Shown here piece by piece: positions 53,741 to 61,861 of a DNA stretch of 64,000 nucleotides (the first letter of the stretch is position 1; each line of letters opens with the position of its first letter). Under the pieces are notes generated by a model, which worked only from the letters and a program-made list of their open reading frames with translations, ran no database searches and was not told where the DNA came from. The translations under genes were made by a program, and so were the position numbers. Where the stretch lies: assembly GCF_020551945.1 (NCBI RefSeq), contig NZ_JAJBZH010000004.1, positions 62,001-126,000 on the forward strand, given 5' to 3'. This DNA comes from Cellulosimicrobium marinum (GTDB lineage: Bacteria; Actinomycetota; Actinomycetes; Actinomycetales; Cellulomonadaceae).

Positions 53741-55024
53741 CTACCGACCGTGCGCGAGCGCCGTCAGCGCGTCCTCCAGCGCGGACAGGCCGGTCTCGAG
53801 GTCGGTCGCGGTGAGGGTGAGCGGGGGTGCGAGGCGGATGGTGGAGCCGTGGGTGTCCTTGGCGAGCACGCCGCGCGCGAGCAGCGCCTCGCACAGGTCG
53901 CGCCCCGTCCCGCGCGCGGGGTCGAGGTCGAGACCGGCCCACAGCCCGACGCCGCGCACCCGCTCGAGCAGCCCCGCGTCCACGAGCCCGTCGAGGCGCG
54001 CCCGGAACACCGCGCCGAGCGAGCGTGCTGCCGCCTGCGGCTCGCCCGTGCGCAGGAGGTCGACGACGGCGAGCGCGACGGCGCACGCGAGCGGGTTGCC
54101 GCCGAACGTCGAGCCGTGCGTGCCGGGCGTGAGGACGTCGAGCACGTCGCGGCGCCCGACGACGGCGGAGACCGGCACGACCCCGCCGCCGAGCGCCTTG
54201 CCGAGCGTCACGAGGTCGGGGCGCACGTCCCACAGCTCGCACGCCAGGGTCGTGCCGGTGCGGCCGAGCCCGGACTGGATCTCGTCGGCGACGAGCAGGA
54301 CGTCGCGCTCGGCGGTGAGCGCACGCAGCGCGGGCCAGTACCCGTCCGGTGGCACGACGACGCCCGACTCGCCCTGGACGGGCTCCATGAGCACGGCGAC
54401 GGTCGTGTCGTCGAGGGCCGCGGCGACGGCGTCCGCGTCGCCGAAGGGCACGACCCGGAAGCCGGGCGTGTACGGGGCGAAGCCGTCGCGCGCGTCGGGG
54501 TCGTCGGAGAACGACACGATCGTCGTGGTCCGTCCGTGGAAGTTGCCGGACGCGACGACGATCGTCGCCTCGCCGGGCGGGACGCCGCGCACGTCGTACC
54601 CCCACTTGCGGGCGGTCTTGATCGCGGTCTCCACGGCCTCGGCGCCCGTGTTCATGGGGAGCACGCTCGTGCCCGGGCCGGCGGCGACGCTCCCGTCCGC
54701 GCGCTCGCCGCCCCCGGCGGTGAGCGGTCCGACGAGCGCGGCGAGCGCGTCGGCGAACGGCTGGAGGAGGTCGTGGTCGAACGCGCGCGACGTGAGGGTG
54801 ACGCGGCCGAGTTGGCGCGCCGCGGCGTCGACCAGGGCGGGGTGGCGGTGGCCGAAGTTCAGGGCGGAGTACCCGGCGAGGAGGTCGAGGTAGCGGCGCC
54901 CGGCCGTGTCGGTGACCCACGCGCCGTCGGCGGTCGCGATCGTCACGGGCAGCGGGTGGTAGTTGTGCGCGAGGGTGCCGCCCGGTGCGGGTCGGGCCGT
55001 GCGGCGCACGTCCTGCGCGGTCAC
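53741..55024 (-). CDS. rocD: Ornithine aminotransferase
   Basis: 427 residues, class III aminotransferase. NYHPLPVTIATADGAWVTD at the N-terminus, MNTGAEAVETAIKTARKWGY, GNFHGRTTTIVSFS, LLVADEIQSGLGRTG and PLP Lys in TLGKALGGG identify ornithine-delta-transaminase, which makes glutamate-5-semialdehyde. GTG overlaps the ddaH stop (GTGA); the longer frame upstream is a shadow of ddaH. A 15-residue Gly/Ala loop (GGGERADGSVAAGPG) before the MNTGAEA block is unusual. Confidence 0.94.
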   Translation of the reverse strand: MTAQDVRRTARPAPGGTLAHNYHPLPVTIATADGAWVTDTAGRRYLDLLAGYSALNFGHRHPALVDAAARQLGRVTLTSRAFDHDLLQPFADALAALVGPLTAGGGERADGSVAAGPGTSVLPMNTGAEAVETAIKTARKWGYDVRGVPPGEATIVVASGNFHGRTTTIVSFSDDPDARDGFAPYTPGFRVVPFGDADAVAAALDDTTVAVLMEPVQGESGVVVPPDGYWPALRALTAERDVLLVADEIQSGLGRTGTTLACELWDVRPDLVTLGKALGGGVVPVSAVVGRRDVLDVLTPGTHGSTFGGNPLACAVALAVVDLLRTGEPQAAARSLGAVFRARLDGLVDAGLLERVRGVGLWAGLDLDPARGTGRDLCEALLARGVLAKDTHGSTIRLAPPLTLTATDLETGLSALEDALTALAHGR

Positions 55025-55947
55025 GACGCGTGCCCGTCGCGCGCCGGGCGGACCTCGAGCGTGCAGCACTTCGCCCCGCCGCCGCCACGCAGCAGCTCGG
55101 ACGTGTCGACGCCGACGGTCTCGTAGCCGCGCTCGCGCAGCGCGCCCGCGAGGTGCTCGGCGCGCGGGTTGAGCACGACGTGCGTCCCGTCGCTCACGGC
55201 GTTGAGCCCGAGGACGACGGCGTCCTCCTCGGACGCGAGGTGCGCGTCGGGGAAGCGGTCGCGCAGCACCTCCTGGGAGGCGGGGGAGAAGGCCTGCGGG
55301 TAGTACGCGACGTCGGGCGGGTCGCCCAGGAGGCCGGGGTGCTGAACCCCCGGGCCGGCCGCGCGACCGGCCGAGGCGCCCGGGGCGCTCGCCGGGGCGG
55401 TCGGACGGCCGCCCTGGTTCCCGCGGAGCACGACGAGCGCGGTGTCGAGGTGGTAGAAGCGCGGGTCGACGAGCTCCAGCGTGACGACCTCGCGCCCCCA
55501 CAGCGCGGCGGCCTCGGCGTGCGCGGCCCGGTCGGTGCGGAACCCCGTCCCGGCGAGCACGACGTCGCCCGCGACGAGCAGGTCGCCCTCGCCCTCGTTG
55601 ACGTGCTCGGCGAGGTGGGTGACGTACCCGTGGTCGGCGAACCACTTGAGGTAGGCGGGGCCCTCGGGGCCGCGCTCGGGGTGCCGGAACCTCGCGGAGT
55701 AGACGAGCCCGTCGACGACGGTGGCGCCGTTCGCGGCGTAGACCATGTCGGGCAGCCCCGGGGCGGGGTCGATCGTCTCGACGGTGTGCCCGAGGTCGCG
55801 GTGGGTGTCGCGCAGGCGTTCCCACTGGGCGACGGCGAGCGGGGTGTCGACGGGTCGGCTGCGGTCCATCCAGGGGTTGATCTCGTAGCTGACCGTGAAG
55901 TAGGTCGGCCGGCACATGAGGTAGTGCCGCCGGTGGTCTGCGTGCAT
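55021..55947 (-). CDS. ddaH: Dimethylargininase / arginine-deiminase-family amidinotransferase (DdaH)
   Basis: 308 residues. Guanidino-group-modifying fold: MCRPTYFTVSYEINPWMD at the N-terminus, DMVYAANGATVV, FRHPERGPE, EGEGDLLVAGDVVLAG, catalytic-region His in DPRFYHLDTAL, and catalytic Cys (294 or 295) in GGGGAKCCTLE. The linker between about 195 and 230 is Gly/Pro/Ala-rich and longer than usual. ATG at 55947 is preceded by GAGGAGG; the upstream open frame to 56076 has no homology. With rocD it would route (methyl)arginine via citrulline or ornithine to glutamate. Confidence 0.9.
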   Translation of the reverse strand: MHADHRRHYLMCRPTYFTVSYEINPWMDRSRPVDTPLAVAQWERLRDTHRDLGHTVETIDPAPGLPDMVYAANGATVVDGLVYSARFRHPERGPEGPAYLKWFADHGYVTHLAEHVNEGEGDLLVAGDVVLAGTGFRTDRAAHAEAAALWGREVVTLELVDPRFYHLDTALVVLRGNQGGRPTAPASAPGASAGRAAGPGVQHPGLLGDPPDVAYYPQAFSPASQEVLRDRFPDAHLASEEDAVVLGLNAVSDGTHVVLNPRAEHLAGALRERGYETVGVDTSELLRGGGGAKCCTLEVRPARDGHAS

Positions 55948-56087
55948 CGCCGCCTCCTCGGTGAGCCGGGCCACGGGTGTCGGCCCGGGGTGCGCCGGGC
56001 GGTGGGTGGCCGCCCGGGGACGTGCTGGCTGCCAGCGTACGTCCGGGCGGTGCGGGCGGCCCGGCGCCGCGCTCACCGATCTCGGCG

Positions 56088-56129
56088 TTGACAGCGATAC
56101 TCTGTCGATATATCGTCAGCGTATCGCTG
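56088..56129 (+). promoter_or_regulatory. PadR promoter and 38-bp dyad
   Basis: TTGACA (56088-56093), 17 bp, TATCGT (56111-56116). Laid over this is a dyad centred between 56110 and 56111: outer arms CAGCGATAC (56092-56100) and GTATCGCTG (56121-56129), and inner palindrome CGATATATCG (56106-56115). It fits autorepression by PadR and may affect the divergent ddaH operon. The rest of the 315-bp gap (55948-56262) shows no gene. Confidence 0.75.
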
Positions 56130-56262
56130 AGTTGCCTGGTCCCGAGTCTCCGGACCCCCGACCAGGACCGCGACCCGGCCGGACGACGCGACACCCGTCG
56201 CGCCCGGCCCTCCACCCGGGCGGACGCGTCCCGGGTCCCCGACACACACCTCAGGAGCACCC

Positions 56263-57081
56263 ATGAACCACGCACACCAGCACCGGGGCCGTCGCCCCGA
56301 GACCATGTCCCAGCCGTTCGGCGAGCAGGGGGGCGGGCGCGGCCCGGGCCGCCGTCGCCGTGACGGCTTCCCGCCCGTGCCCGACGACGCGGCCTGGTTC
56401 CGCGGCGACGTCCCCTCCGGCCGTGGCCGGGGCGGCGCGCGCCGCCCCGGCCACGGCGGCTTCGGCGGCCCCGAGGGCCGCGGACCGGGCTCTGGTCCCG
56501 GCTTCGGCCCGGGGTTCGGTCCGGGGTTCGGTCCGGGCGGGCGCGGCGGCCACCGTGGCCACCGCGGACCGCGCCGCGCCGGTCGCGGCGACGTCCGCGC
56601 CGCGATCCTCCTGCTCCTCGCGGAGCAGCCCATGCACGGCTACCAGCTGATCCAGGAGATCGGCGAGCGCAGCGAGGGCCAGTGGCGTCCGAGCCCGGGC
56701 GCCGTCTACCCGGCGCTCAACCTCCTCCAGGACGAAGGGCTCGTCGAGCTCTCCGCCGAGGGCGGGCGGCGCATGGCGTCCCTGACCGAGGCGGGCACCG
56801 CGCACGTCGCGGAGCACGGCGACACCCTCGGCGACCCGTTCGCCGACGCCGCCGACCGCGGCGGGCGCTCGCGCCACGCGCTGCGCGCCGGGGTCGAGGC
56901 CGTCGCGGCCGCCGTGCACCAGGTCGCCCGCACGGGCACCGACGAGCAGGCGAAGGCCGCGGCCGAGCTGCTCGAGCGCACCCGCCGCGACCTCTACCTC
57001 GTCCTCGCCGGCCCGGCGACCACGGACCCGGTCGAGGACGCACCCGTGGACGACGCACCCGGGGAGGACGAGCGGGACTGA
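56263..57081 (+). CDS. PadR-family regulator with Gly/Arg-rich N-terminal extension
   Basis: 272 residues. The PadR winged helix (about 110-190) contains ILLLLAEQPMHGYQLIQEI, SPGAVYPALNLLQDEGLVEL and a helical dimerisation tail. The first ~105 residues are low-complexity Gly/Arg/Pro, with four GPGF/GPGG repeats at about 78-92, a feature of some actinobacterial PadR proteins. The extreme C-terminus is acidic. Leader of about 145 nt from the promoter at 56088-56116. Autoregulation is suggested by the dyad. Effector unknown. Confidence 0.9.
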   Translation: MNHAHQHRGRRPETMSQPFGEQGGGRGPGRRRRDGFPPVPDDAAWFRGDVPSGRGRGGARRPGHGGFGGPEGRGPGSGPGFGPGFGPGFGPGGRGGHRGHRGPRRAGRGDVRAAILLLLAEQPMHGYQLIQEIGERSEGQWRPSPGAVYPALNLLQDEGLVELSAEGGRRMASLTEAGTAHVAEHGDTLGDPFADAADRGGRSRHALRAGVEAVAAAVHQVARTGTDEQAKAAAELLERTRRDLYLVLAGPATTDPVEDAPVDDAPGEDERD

Positions 57082-57099
57082 CCCCCGGCCCCCTCCCCG

Positions 57100-57157
57100 C
57101 CGAACCCCGGTTTGATCGGCACCGACAGTCGTCCGTGCCGCACAACCCGGGGTTCGG
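57100..57157 (+). terminator. Nested hairpin after the PadR gene
   Basis: Outer arms CCGAACCCCGG and CCGGGGTTCGG (57100-57110, 57147-57157, perfect). Inner arms GGCACCGAC and GTCCGTGCC (57118-57126, 57131-57139, one mismatch). Lies between the PadR gene and the convergent SRPBCC gene; just beyond it a 12-bp GGGGCGCGGGTC unit is repeated (57178-57205). Confidence 0.65.
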
Positions 57158-57202
57158 TACGTCCACGGGCTGCGCGGGTCGGGGCGCGGGTCGGGGCGCG
57201 GG

Positions 57203-57688
57203 TCAGGCCGCGTGGGACGCGAGCCGTGCGTCGAGCCGACGCAGCGACACGTGCATCATGACGCGCAGCGCGAGCCCGACGAGCGGGGCGGTGACGGCGC
57301 GGGGGAGCGGTCCGGCGAGGTAGGCCTCCTCCCACCACACGACGCGGCAGCGTCCGGCGTCCAGCGGCTCGACGTCGAACCCGGCGTCCCCCAGCAGGAC
57401 GGGTCCTTCCTTGCGCACGCTGGTGCGTCCGGTCGTGCCCGCCGCCGCGGAGGGGCGCTCCACCGACGTCACGACCATGCGGTCGACGAACCCGCGCCAC
57501 CCGCGCGCGACGCCCGGACCGCTGACCATCGCGAACCGGTCCCCGACCTCGGGGCCTCGAGCGGCGGGCGTCGCCATGCGCGTGAGGGGGATGAACCGTG
57601 GGTGCGTGCGCGGGTCGGCGACCCACGCGAACGCGACGCTCGCCGCAACGGGCAGCTCGCGACCGACGGCGACCCGGTGCGTCGTCAC
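57203..57688 (-). CDS. SRPBCC (START/Bet v 1-like) family protein
   Basis: 161 residues with the helix-grip fold of SRPBCC proteins: HRVAVGRELPVAASVAFAWVADPRTHPRF at the start, GDRFAMVSGPGVARGW, CRVVWWEEAYLAGPLPR, and the long C-terminal helix. Such proteins bind hydrophobic ligands; the ligand here is unknown. GTG overlaps the EcsC-like gene's stop by 4 bp. Confidence 0.82.
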   Translation of the reverse strand: MTTHRVAVGRELPVAASVAFAWVADPRTHPRFIPLTRMATPAARGPEVGDRFAMVSGPGVARGWRGFVDRMVVTSVERPSAAAGTTGRTSVRKEGPVLLGDAGFDVEPLDAGRCRVVWWEEAYLAGPLPRAVTAPLVGLALRVMMHVSLRRLDARLASHAA

Positions 57689-58638
57689 TCGGCGTCGCGG
57701 GTCGGGTCGTGCTTCGTACGACGGCGCGGCAGGAAGCGGCGACCGCGGCGCGGTGCGGCGTTCTCCGGCACCGGCACGAGCGTGGGGCGGGCGTCCTCGG
57801 TCGGCGCCTCGACGACCTCCAGGAGGCGACCGAACGTCGACGGGGGCGGCCCGAACGCGCGACGCGACTGCGCGACGACGCCGTGGCCGAGCGCACGCGC
57901 CCCGGCCACCCCGACGACCGCGCCGATCCCGAACGGCACGAGCCGCCCGAGCGCGAGGCCGGACTGCTTCGCGAGCTGCGTGCGCAGGAAACGGTTGCCG
58001 AGCGCCTTGTTGACCTTGACGAGCGTCCCGGCGGGCATGCGCGTGAGGAGCACCTTCCCCCAGGCGAGGCCCGAGCCCTGCGCGGCCCGTTCGACGTCGC
58101 GGGCGCCCTTCTCCCCGAGCACCGAGGCGAGCAGCAGGGCGCGGCGGCGCGCGACGTCGTCCACGGCGATGCCGTGCACGTCCGCGACGGCGAGCGAGAA
58201 CGCGGCCGACGACGCGAAGAACGTCGCGATGTCGCTCGTCGTCAGCACGACCCCGACCCCGGTGCCGACGGCCGGGAACCCGGCCGCCGCCCCCACCGCG
58301 CCGCCCGCGGCCTGGATGACGAGCAGGTACTCGCGCTCCAGGATGCGGATGACCTCCGCCGGGCCCGCCTCCGGGTTGCGGCGCCGCACCGCGTCCACGT
58401 GGGACCGGACGACCTGCGACGGGATCGTCACCGCCTTGTCGAGCGCGGCGTCGAGCAGCGGGGTGGGCCGGTACGACCCCCACTCGGCGGCGTCCTGCGT
58501 CCCCACCGCGTCCTGCGACCCGGGAAGGTCCTGCGACGTCACCACCGTGCCCGCGGGGCCGTGGGGCGCGCCCGGCGTCCCGTAGTCGGGCGTGCCGTCG
58601 GGCGTCGTGCCCCGTGCGGGTTCCTGCTCGTGCGCCAT
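57685..58638 (-). CDS. EcsC family protein
   Basis: 317 residues. Central hydrophobic region (VIQAAGGAVGAAAGFPAVGTGVGVVLTTSDIATFFASSAAFSLAVADVHG) and FGIGAVVGVAGARALGHGVV are characteristic of the EcsC family. The N-terminal ~60 residues are Asp/Gly/Thr-rich and the C-terminus is basic. Function unknown. ATG at 58638 has GGGAGG closely upstream; an alternative ATG at 58653 overlaps the OsmC stop (ATGA) and is equally possible. Confidence 0.78.
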   Translation of the reverse strand: MAHEQEPARGTTPDGTPDYGTPGAPHGPAGTVVTSQDLPGSQDAVGTQDAAEWGSYRPTPLLDAALDKAVTIPSQVVRSHVDAVRRRNPEAGPAEVIRILEREYLLVIQAAGGAVGAAAGFPAVGTGVGVVLTTSDIATFFASSAAFSLAVADVHGIAVDDVARRRALLLASVLGEKGARDVERAAQGSGLAWGKVLLTRMPAGTLVKVNKALGNRFLRTQLAKQSGLALGRLVPFGIGAVVGVAGARALGHGVVAQSRRAFGPPPSTFGRLLEVVEAPTEDARPTLVPVPENAAPRRGRRFLPRRRTKHDPTRDAE

Positions 58639-58649
58639 CGCGCCTCCCG

Positions 58650-59168
58650 TCATCCCTGGGGCTGGACCTCGCGCCCGGACCCCTCCGGCTGGAAGAGGTA
58701 CTCGACCTCCGCGCCGGCCTTGACCGTGCGTCCTACCGTGCACGCCTTGTCGATCGCTCGCGCGGCGACCGTGACGAGCCGGTCGCGCACGTCGTCGTCG
58801 AGCGACGACAGGTCGATGTCGTACGTGCCCGTGATCGTCGGGTAGCGGTCCTCCTCGACGAGCTTGGCGCCCTCGACACGGATCGTCACCTGGTAGTCGT
58901 CGCCGAGGCGTCGCGCGAACGTCTGGTCCGTGCTCATGCCCGCGCACGCCGCGAGCGCGATCTTCAACAGCTCACCGGGCGTGAACACCGCGCCCTCGCT
59001 CGCCGGGCCGATCGACACCTGCGCGCCGCGCCCCGAGAAGCCCGTGTACGTGCGCGTGCCCGTCCGCTCCACCCACAGCGGATCGGTCGGGGCGGGCGAG
59101 GCGGGCGGCACGTCGCGCTCGGCCTCGGCGGCGGGGCTCAGGGAGTCGTCGGCAGGCTGGGTCGTCAT
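58650..59168 (-). CDS. OsmC-family peroxiredoxin-like protein
   Basis: 172 residues. The redox Cys pair of OsmC/Ohr proteins is present: LAACAGMSTDQTF and DKACTVGRTV. RTYTGFSGRGAQVSIG and FTPGELL also fit. Reduces organic hydroperoxides in characterised members. The N-terminal ~30 residues are an added acidic/Pro-rich tail. First gene of an OsmC-EcsC-SRPBCC operon. About 80 bp from the divergent thyA. Confidence 0.88.
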   Translation of the reverse strand: MTTQPADDSLSPAAEAERDVPPASPAPTDPLWVERTGTRTYTGFSGRGAQVSIGPASEGAVFTPGELLKIALAACAGMSTDQTFARRLGDDYQVTIRVEGAKLVEEDRYPTITGTYDIDLSSLDDDVRDRLVTVAARAIDKACTVGRTVKAGAEVEYLFQPEGSGREVQPQG

Positions 59169-59251
59169 GGCCCGATCCTCGCACCTCCGTGGGGCGGGCG
59201 TGCATCACGTGCGCTGCGGCGTGCTCGTCATTGCCCACCTAGACTGGCGCC

Positions 59252-60079
59252 GTGGTGAGCGACGAGACGCCGATCCCGACCCCCATTCCGACGCCCTACG
59301 AGGACCTCCTGCGGGACGTCCTGGAGAACGGGACCCCGAAGGGCGACCGGACGGGGACGGGCACGCGCAGCGTGTTCGGCCGGCAGGTCCGGTTCGACCT
59401 GTCGCAGGGGTTCCCGCTGATCACGACGAAGCGCGTGCACCTCAAGTCGGTCGCGTACGAGCTGCTGTGGTTCCTGCGGGGCGACTCCAACGTCCGCTGG
59501 CTCCAGGAGCGCGGCGTGAAGATCTGGGACGAGTGGGCGGACGCCGACGGCGAGCTCGGGCCGGTCTACGGCGTGCAGTGGCGCTCGTGGCCGACGCCGG
59601 ACGGGCGCCACGTGGACCAGATCGCGCAGGTGATCGAGCAGATCCGGTCGAACCCCGACTCGCGCCGCCACGTCGTGTCGGCCTGGAACGTCGCGGAGAT
59701 CGATCGGATGGCCTTGCCACCCTGTCACACGATGTTCCAGTTCTACGTCGCCGACGGCCGCCTCTCGTGCCAGCTCTACCAGCGCTCGGCCGACCTCTTC
59801 CTCGGCGTGCCGTTCAACATCGCCTCGTACGCGCTGCTGGTCCACATGGTCGCCGCGCAGACCGGTCTCGCGGTCGGCGACTTCGTGTGGACCGGCGGTG
59901 ACGTGCACATCTACGACAACCACGTCGAGCAGGTGCGCGAGCAGCTCGCGCGCGACCCCTACCCCTCGCCGACGCTGACGCTCGCCCCGCGCGACTCGAT
60001 CGACGCGTACGAGTACGAGGACATCGAGGTCGTCGGGTACCAGCACCACCCGACGATCACGGCACCGATCGCCGTCTGA
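59252..60079 (+). CDS. thyA: Thymidylate synthase
   Basis: 275 residues. All signatures are present: [34 protein letters not shown], catalytic Cys158 in [12 protein letters not shown], and [24 protein letters not shown]. Methylates dUMP to dTMP with methylene-tetrahydrofolate. TAGACT (59240-59245) ends 6 nt before the GTG, so the mRNA may be leaderless. Overlaps folA by one base (TGATG), the usual folate-recycling pair. Confidence 0.97.
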   Translation: MVSDETPIPTPIPTPYEDLLRDVLENGTPKGDRTGTGTRSVFGRQVRFDLSQGFPLITTKRVHLKSVAYELLWFLRGDSNVRWLQERGVKIWDEWADADGELGPVYGVQWRSWPTPDGRHVDQIAQVIEQIRSNPDSRRHVVSAWNVAEIDRMALPPCHTMFQFYVADGRLSCQLYQRSADLFLGVPFNIASYALLVHMVAAQTGLAVGDFVWTGGDVHIYDNHVEQVREQLARDPYPSPTLTLAPRDSIDAYEYEDIEVVGYQHHPTITAPIAV

Positions 60080-60615
60080 TGCTCGGACTGATCTGGGCCC
60101 AGGCGCGCGACCGCGCCGGGCGACCCGTCATCGGCGCGGGCGGCACCATGCCGTGGCACCTGCCGGAGGACCTCGCCCACTTCCGGCGCGTCACGTCGGG
60201 TCACTCCGTCGTCATGGGGCGCCGCACCTGGGACTCGCTCCCGCCCCGGTTCCGTCCGCTGCCCGGCCGGGCGAACGTCGTCGTCACCCGGCAGGCCGGG
60301 TGGGTGCCCGACGACGGCCCCGCGCCCGGCCGTCCCGACGCACCGGTGCACGTGGCCGGGTCGGTCGAGGACGCGCTCGCCGTCGCCCGCGACGCCGCCG
60401 GGCCCGACGGCGAGGTGTGGGTCATGGGGGGCGCGCAGCTCTACACGGCGACGATCGGGCGGGCGGACCGCTGCGTCGTCACGGAGATCGACCTCGTCGT
60501 GGACGGCGACACCGTCGCGCCCGAGGTCCCCGCGGGGTGGCGGACCGCCACGGGGGAGTGGGCGACGTCGTCCACCGGCCTGCGCTACCGGACGGTCACC
60601 CACCGACTACGGTAG
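60079..60615 (+). CDS. folA: Dihydrofolate reductase
   Basis: 178 residues. LGLIWAQARDRAGRPVIGAGGTMPWHLPEDLAHFRRVTSG at the N-terminus, VVMGRRTWDSLPPRFRPLPGR and VWVMGGAQLYTATIGRADRCVVTEI are the NADPH and folate binding blocks. The catalytic acidic residue is Glu in WHLPEDL. Regenerates tetrahydrofolate consumed by ThyA. Translationally coupled to thyA. Confidence 0.97.
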   Translation: MLGLIWAQARDRAGRPVIGAGGTMPWHLPEDLAHFRRVTSGHSVVMGRRTWDSLPPRFRPLPGRANVVVTRQAGWVPDDGPAPGRPDAPVHVAGSVEDALAVARDAAGPDGEVWVMGGAQLYTATIGRADRCVVTEIDLVVDGDTVAPEVPAGWRTATGEWATSSTGLRYRTVTHRLR

Positions 60616-60633
60616 GTCTCCTGGCGATGTAGG

Positions 60634-60668
60634 TTGTCTGCCGATCTAGTCAGCGATACTGTCTAGTC
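60634..60668 (+). promoter_or_regulatory. Second PadR promoter with CAGCGATACT motif
   Basis: CTAGTCAG, a 5-bp centre CGATA and CTGTCTAG (60646-60653, 60659-60666) form an inverted repeat with one mismatch. It contains CAGCGATACT, also present in the dyad of the other PadR gene at 56092-56101. GATACT (60655-60660) is a -10 box 8 nt before the GTG, with TTGTCT (60634-60639) upstream, so the transcript is probably leaderless. Confidence 0.6.
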
Positions 60669-61037
60669 GTGCCCCACGATCCCGACTGGCCCGGCGAATG
60701 GCTCCGCGGCGTCCTCGCGGTGTGCGTGCTGCGGGTGCTCGCGGACGGCCCCACCTACGGCTACGCGATCGCCGCGGCGCTCGCGGACGGCGGTCTCGGC
60801 CCGGTCAAGGGCGGGACGCTCTACCCGCTGCTCAAGCGGCTCGAGGACGCCGGGCGGGTGGTCGCCGAGTGGCGCCCCGGCGAGGGCGGCCCGGGTCGCA
60901 AGTACTACGCGCTCACCCCCGCGGGGGTCGAGGAGCTGCGCCGGTCCGGCGATCGCTGGGAGGAGTTCACGGCGACGACGCTCCGGCTCGTCCGCGGCGG
61001 CGCGCCGCGCACGACCACGACGGAGGGGACCCGATGA
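60669..61037 (+). CDS. PadR-family regulator
   Basis: 122 residues, a compact PadR protein: LRVLADGPTYGYAIAAALADGGLGPVKGGTLYPLLKRLEDAGRVVAEW and RKYYALTPAGVEELR. Without the long C-terminal helical domain of larger PadR proteins, it matches the subfamily-2 type. Overlaps the following membrane protein gene (ATGA), which is the usual PadR/HAAS-domain pairing and is likely its regulated partner. Confidence 0.92.
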   Translation: MPHDPDWPGEWLRGVLAVCVLRVLADGPTYGYAIAAALADGGLGPVKGGTLYPLLKRLEDAGRVVAEWRPGEGGPGRKYYALTPAGVEELRRSGDRWEEFTATTLRLVRGGAPRTTTTEGTR

Positions 61038-61819
61038 CGACCACGGCCCAGGAGCGGCGCGACGCCCGCCGGTACGCCGTCGAGCGCGAGCTCGCGCCGC
61101 ACGTCGACCCGCGCTGGGCCGAGGCGATGCTGCTTGAGCTGAGGATCGAGGGCGTCGCGGGCCACCACATCGGCGAGGCCCTGAGCGAGGTGGAGTCGCA
61201 CTGCGCCGAGAGCGGGGCGACGGCGGACGAGGCGTTCGGCGACCCGGTCGCGTACGCGCGGTCGCTCGGGCTGCCGCGCAGCCCCGGACAGGGCTCGTCG
61301 GCGGTCGTCCGTGCTGTGCTCCCCACGCTCGTCCAGCTCGCGGGGATGTTCCTCACGCTCTGGTCCGTGCCGGAGCTTGCCCCGGGCGGCGCGGTGGAGG
61401 TCACGGTCGGGCAGGTGCTCGCCGCGGCCGCGCTCGGGGGTGCGGTCCTGCTGCTCGCGTGGCGCTCCGAGCCCGTGCTGCGGGTGCTCGTCCGCCGGCC
61501 GGTCGTGGGCACCCTCGCGTTCGGGGCGGCGTCGGCGGCGCTCGTCGTGCCGTTCGTCCTGCTCCGCGGCGCGCTGGTCGCGCTGCCCGCGGCGGCCACC
61601 TGCGCCGCCGGGGTCGCGCTCCTCGCCGCCGGCGTGGCCGTCGAGGTGTCCCGCACCCGGCGGCCCGACGACGCGGACCCCGTCGTGGCGCCGCTCCAGG
61701 ACTCGGCCTCGACGGCGCGGCGTCGGCGGGCCGACCTCCGGGTGCGGCTGCTGGGCGTGCTCCTCGTCCCGGCCTGGACCGTCGTCGTCGCGCTGCTCCT
61801 GTGGGGGCTGACCCGCTGA
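61034..61819 (+). CDS. PadR-linked membrane protein (HAAS-like domain)
   Basis: 261 residues. N-terminal ~80 residues are helical, with a signature like the HAAS/DUF1700 signalling domain (VERELAPHVDPRWAEAMLLELRIEGV, IGEALSEVESHCAESGATADEAFGDPVAYARSLGLP). Then about five membrane helices (PTLVQLAGMFLTLWSV, VLAAAALGGAVLLLAW, and others to the C-terminus). Coupled to the PadR gene by ATGA. Function unknown. Confidence 0.75.
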   Translation: MTTTAQERRDARRYAVERELAPHVDPRWAEAMLLELRIEGVAGHHIGEALSEVESHCAESGATADEAFGDPVAYARSLGLPRSPGQGSSAVVRAVLPTLVQLAGMFLTLWSVPELAPGGAVEVTVGQVLAAAALGGAVLLLAWRSEPVLRVLVRRPVVGTLAFGAASAALVVPFVLLRGALVALPAAATCAAGVALLAAGVAVEVSRTRRPDDADPVVAPLQDSASTARRRRADLRVRLLGVLLVPAWTVVVALLLWGLTR

Positions 61820-61861
61820 CGAGGCGCGCGCGGCGCTCGCCCGCGCCGGGAAAGGCGCCGG

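Noticed and set aside
55948-56076. N-terminal extension of DdaH by 43 residues
   Set aside because: It would cover the promoter region and has no family similarity. The ATG at 55947 has a strong ribosome site.
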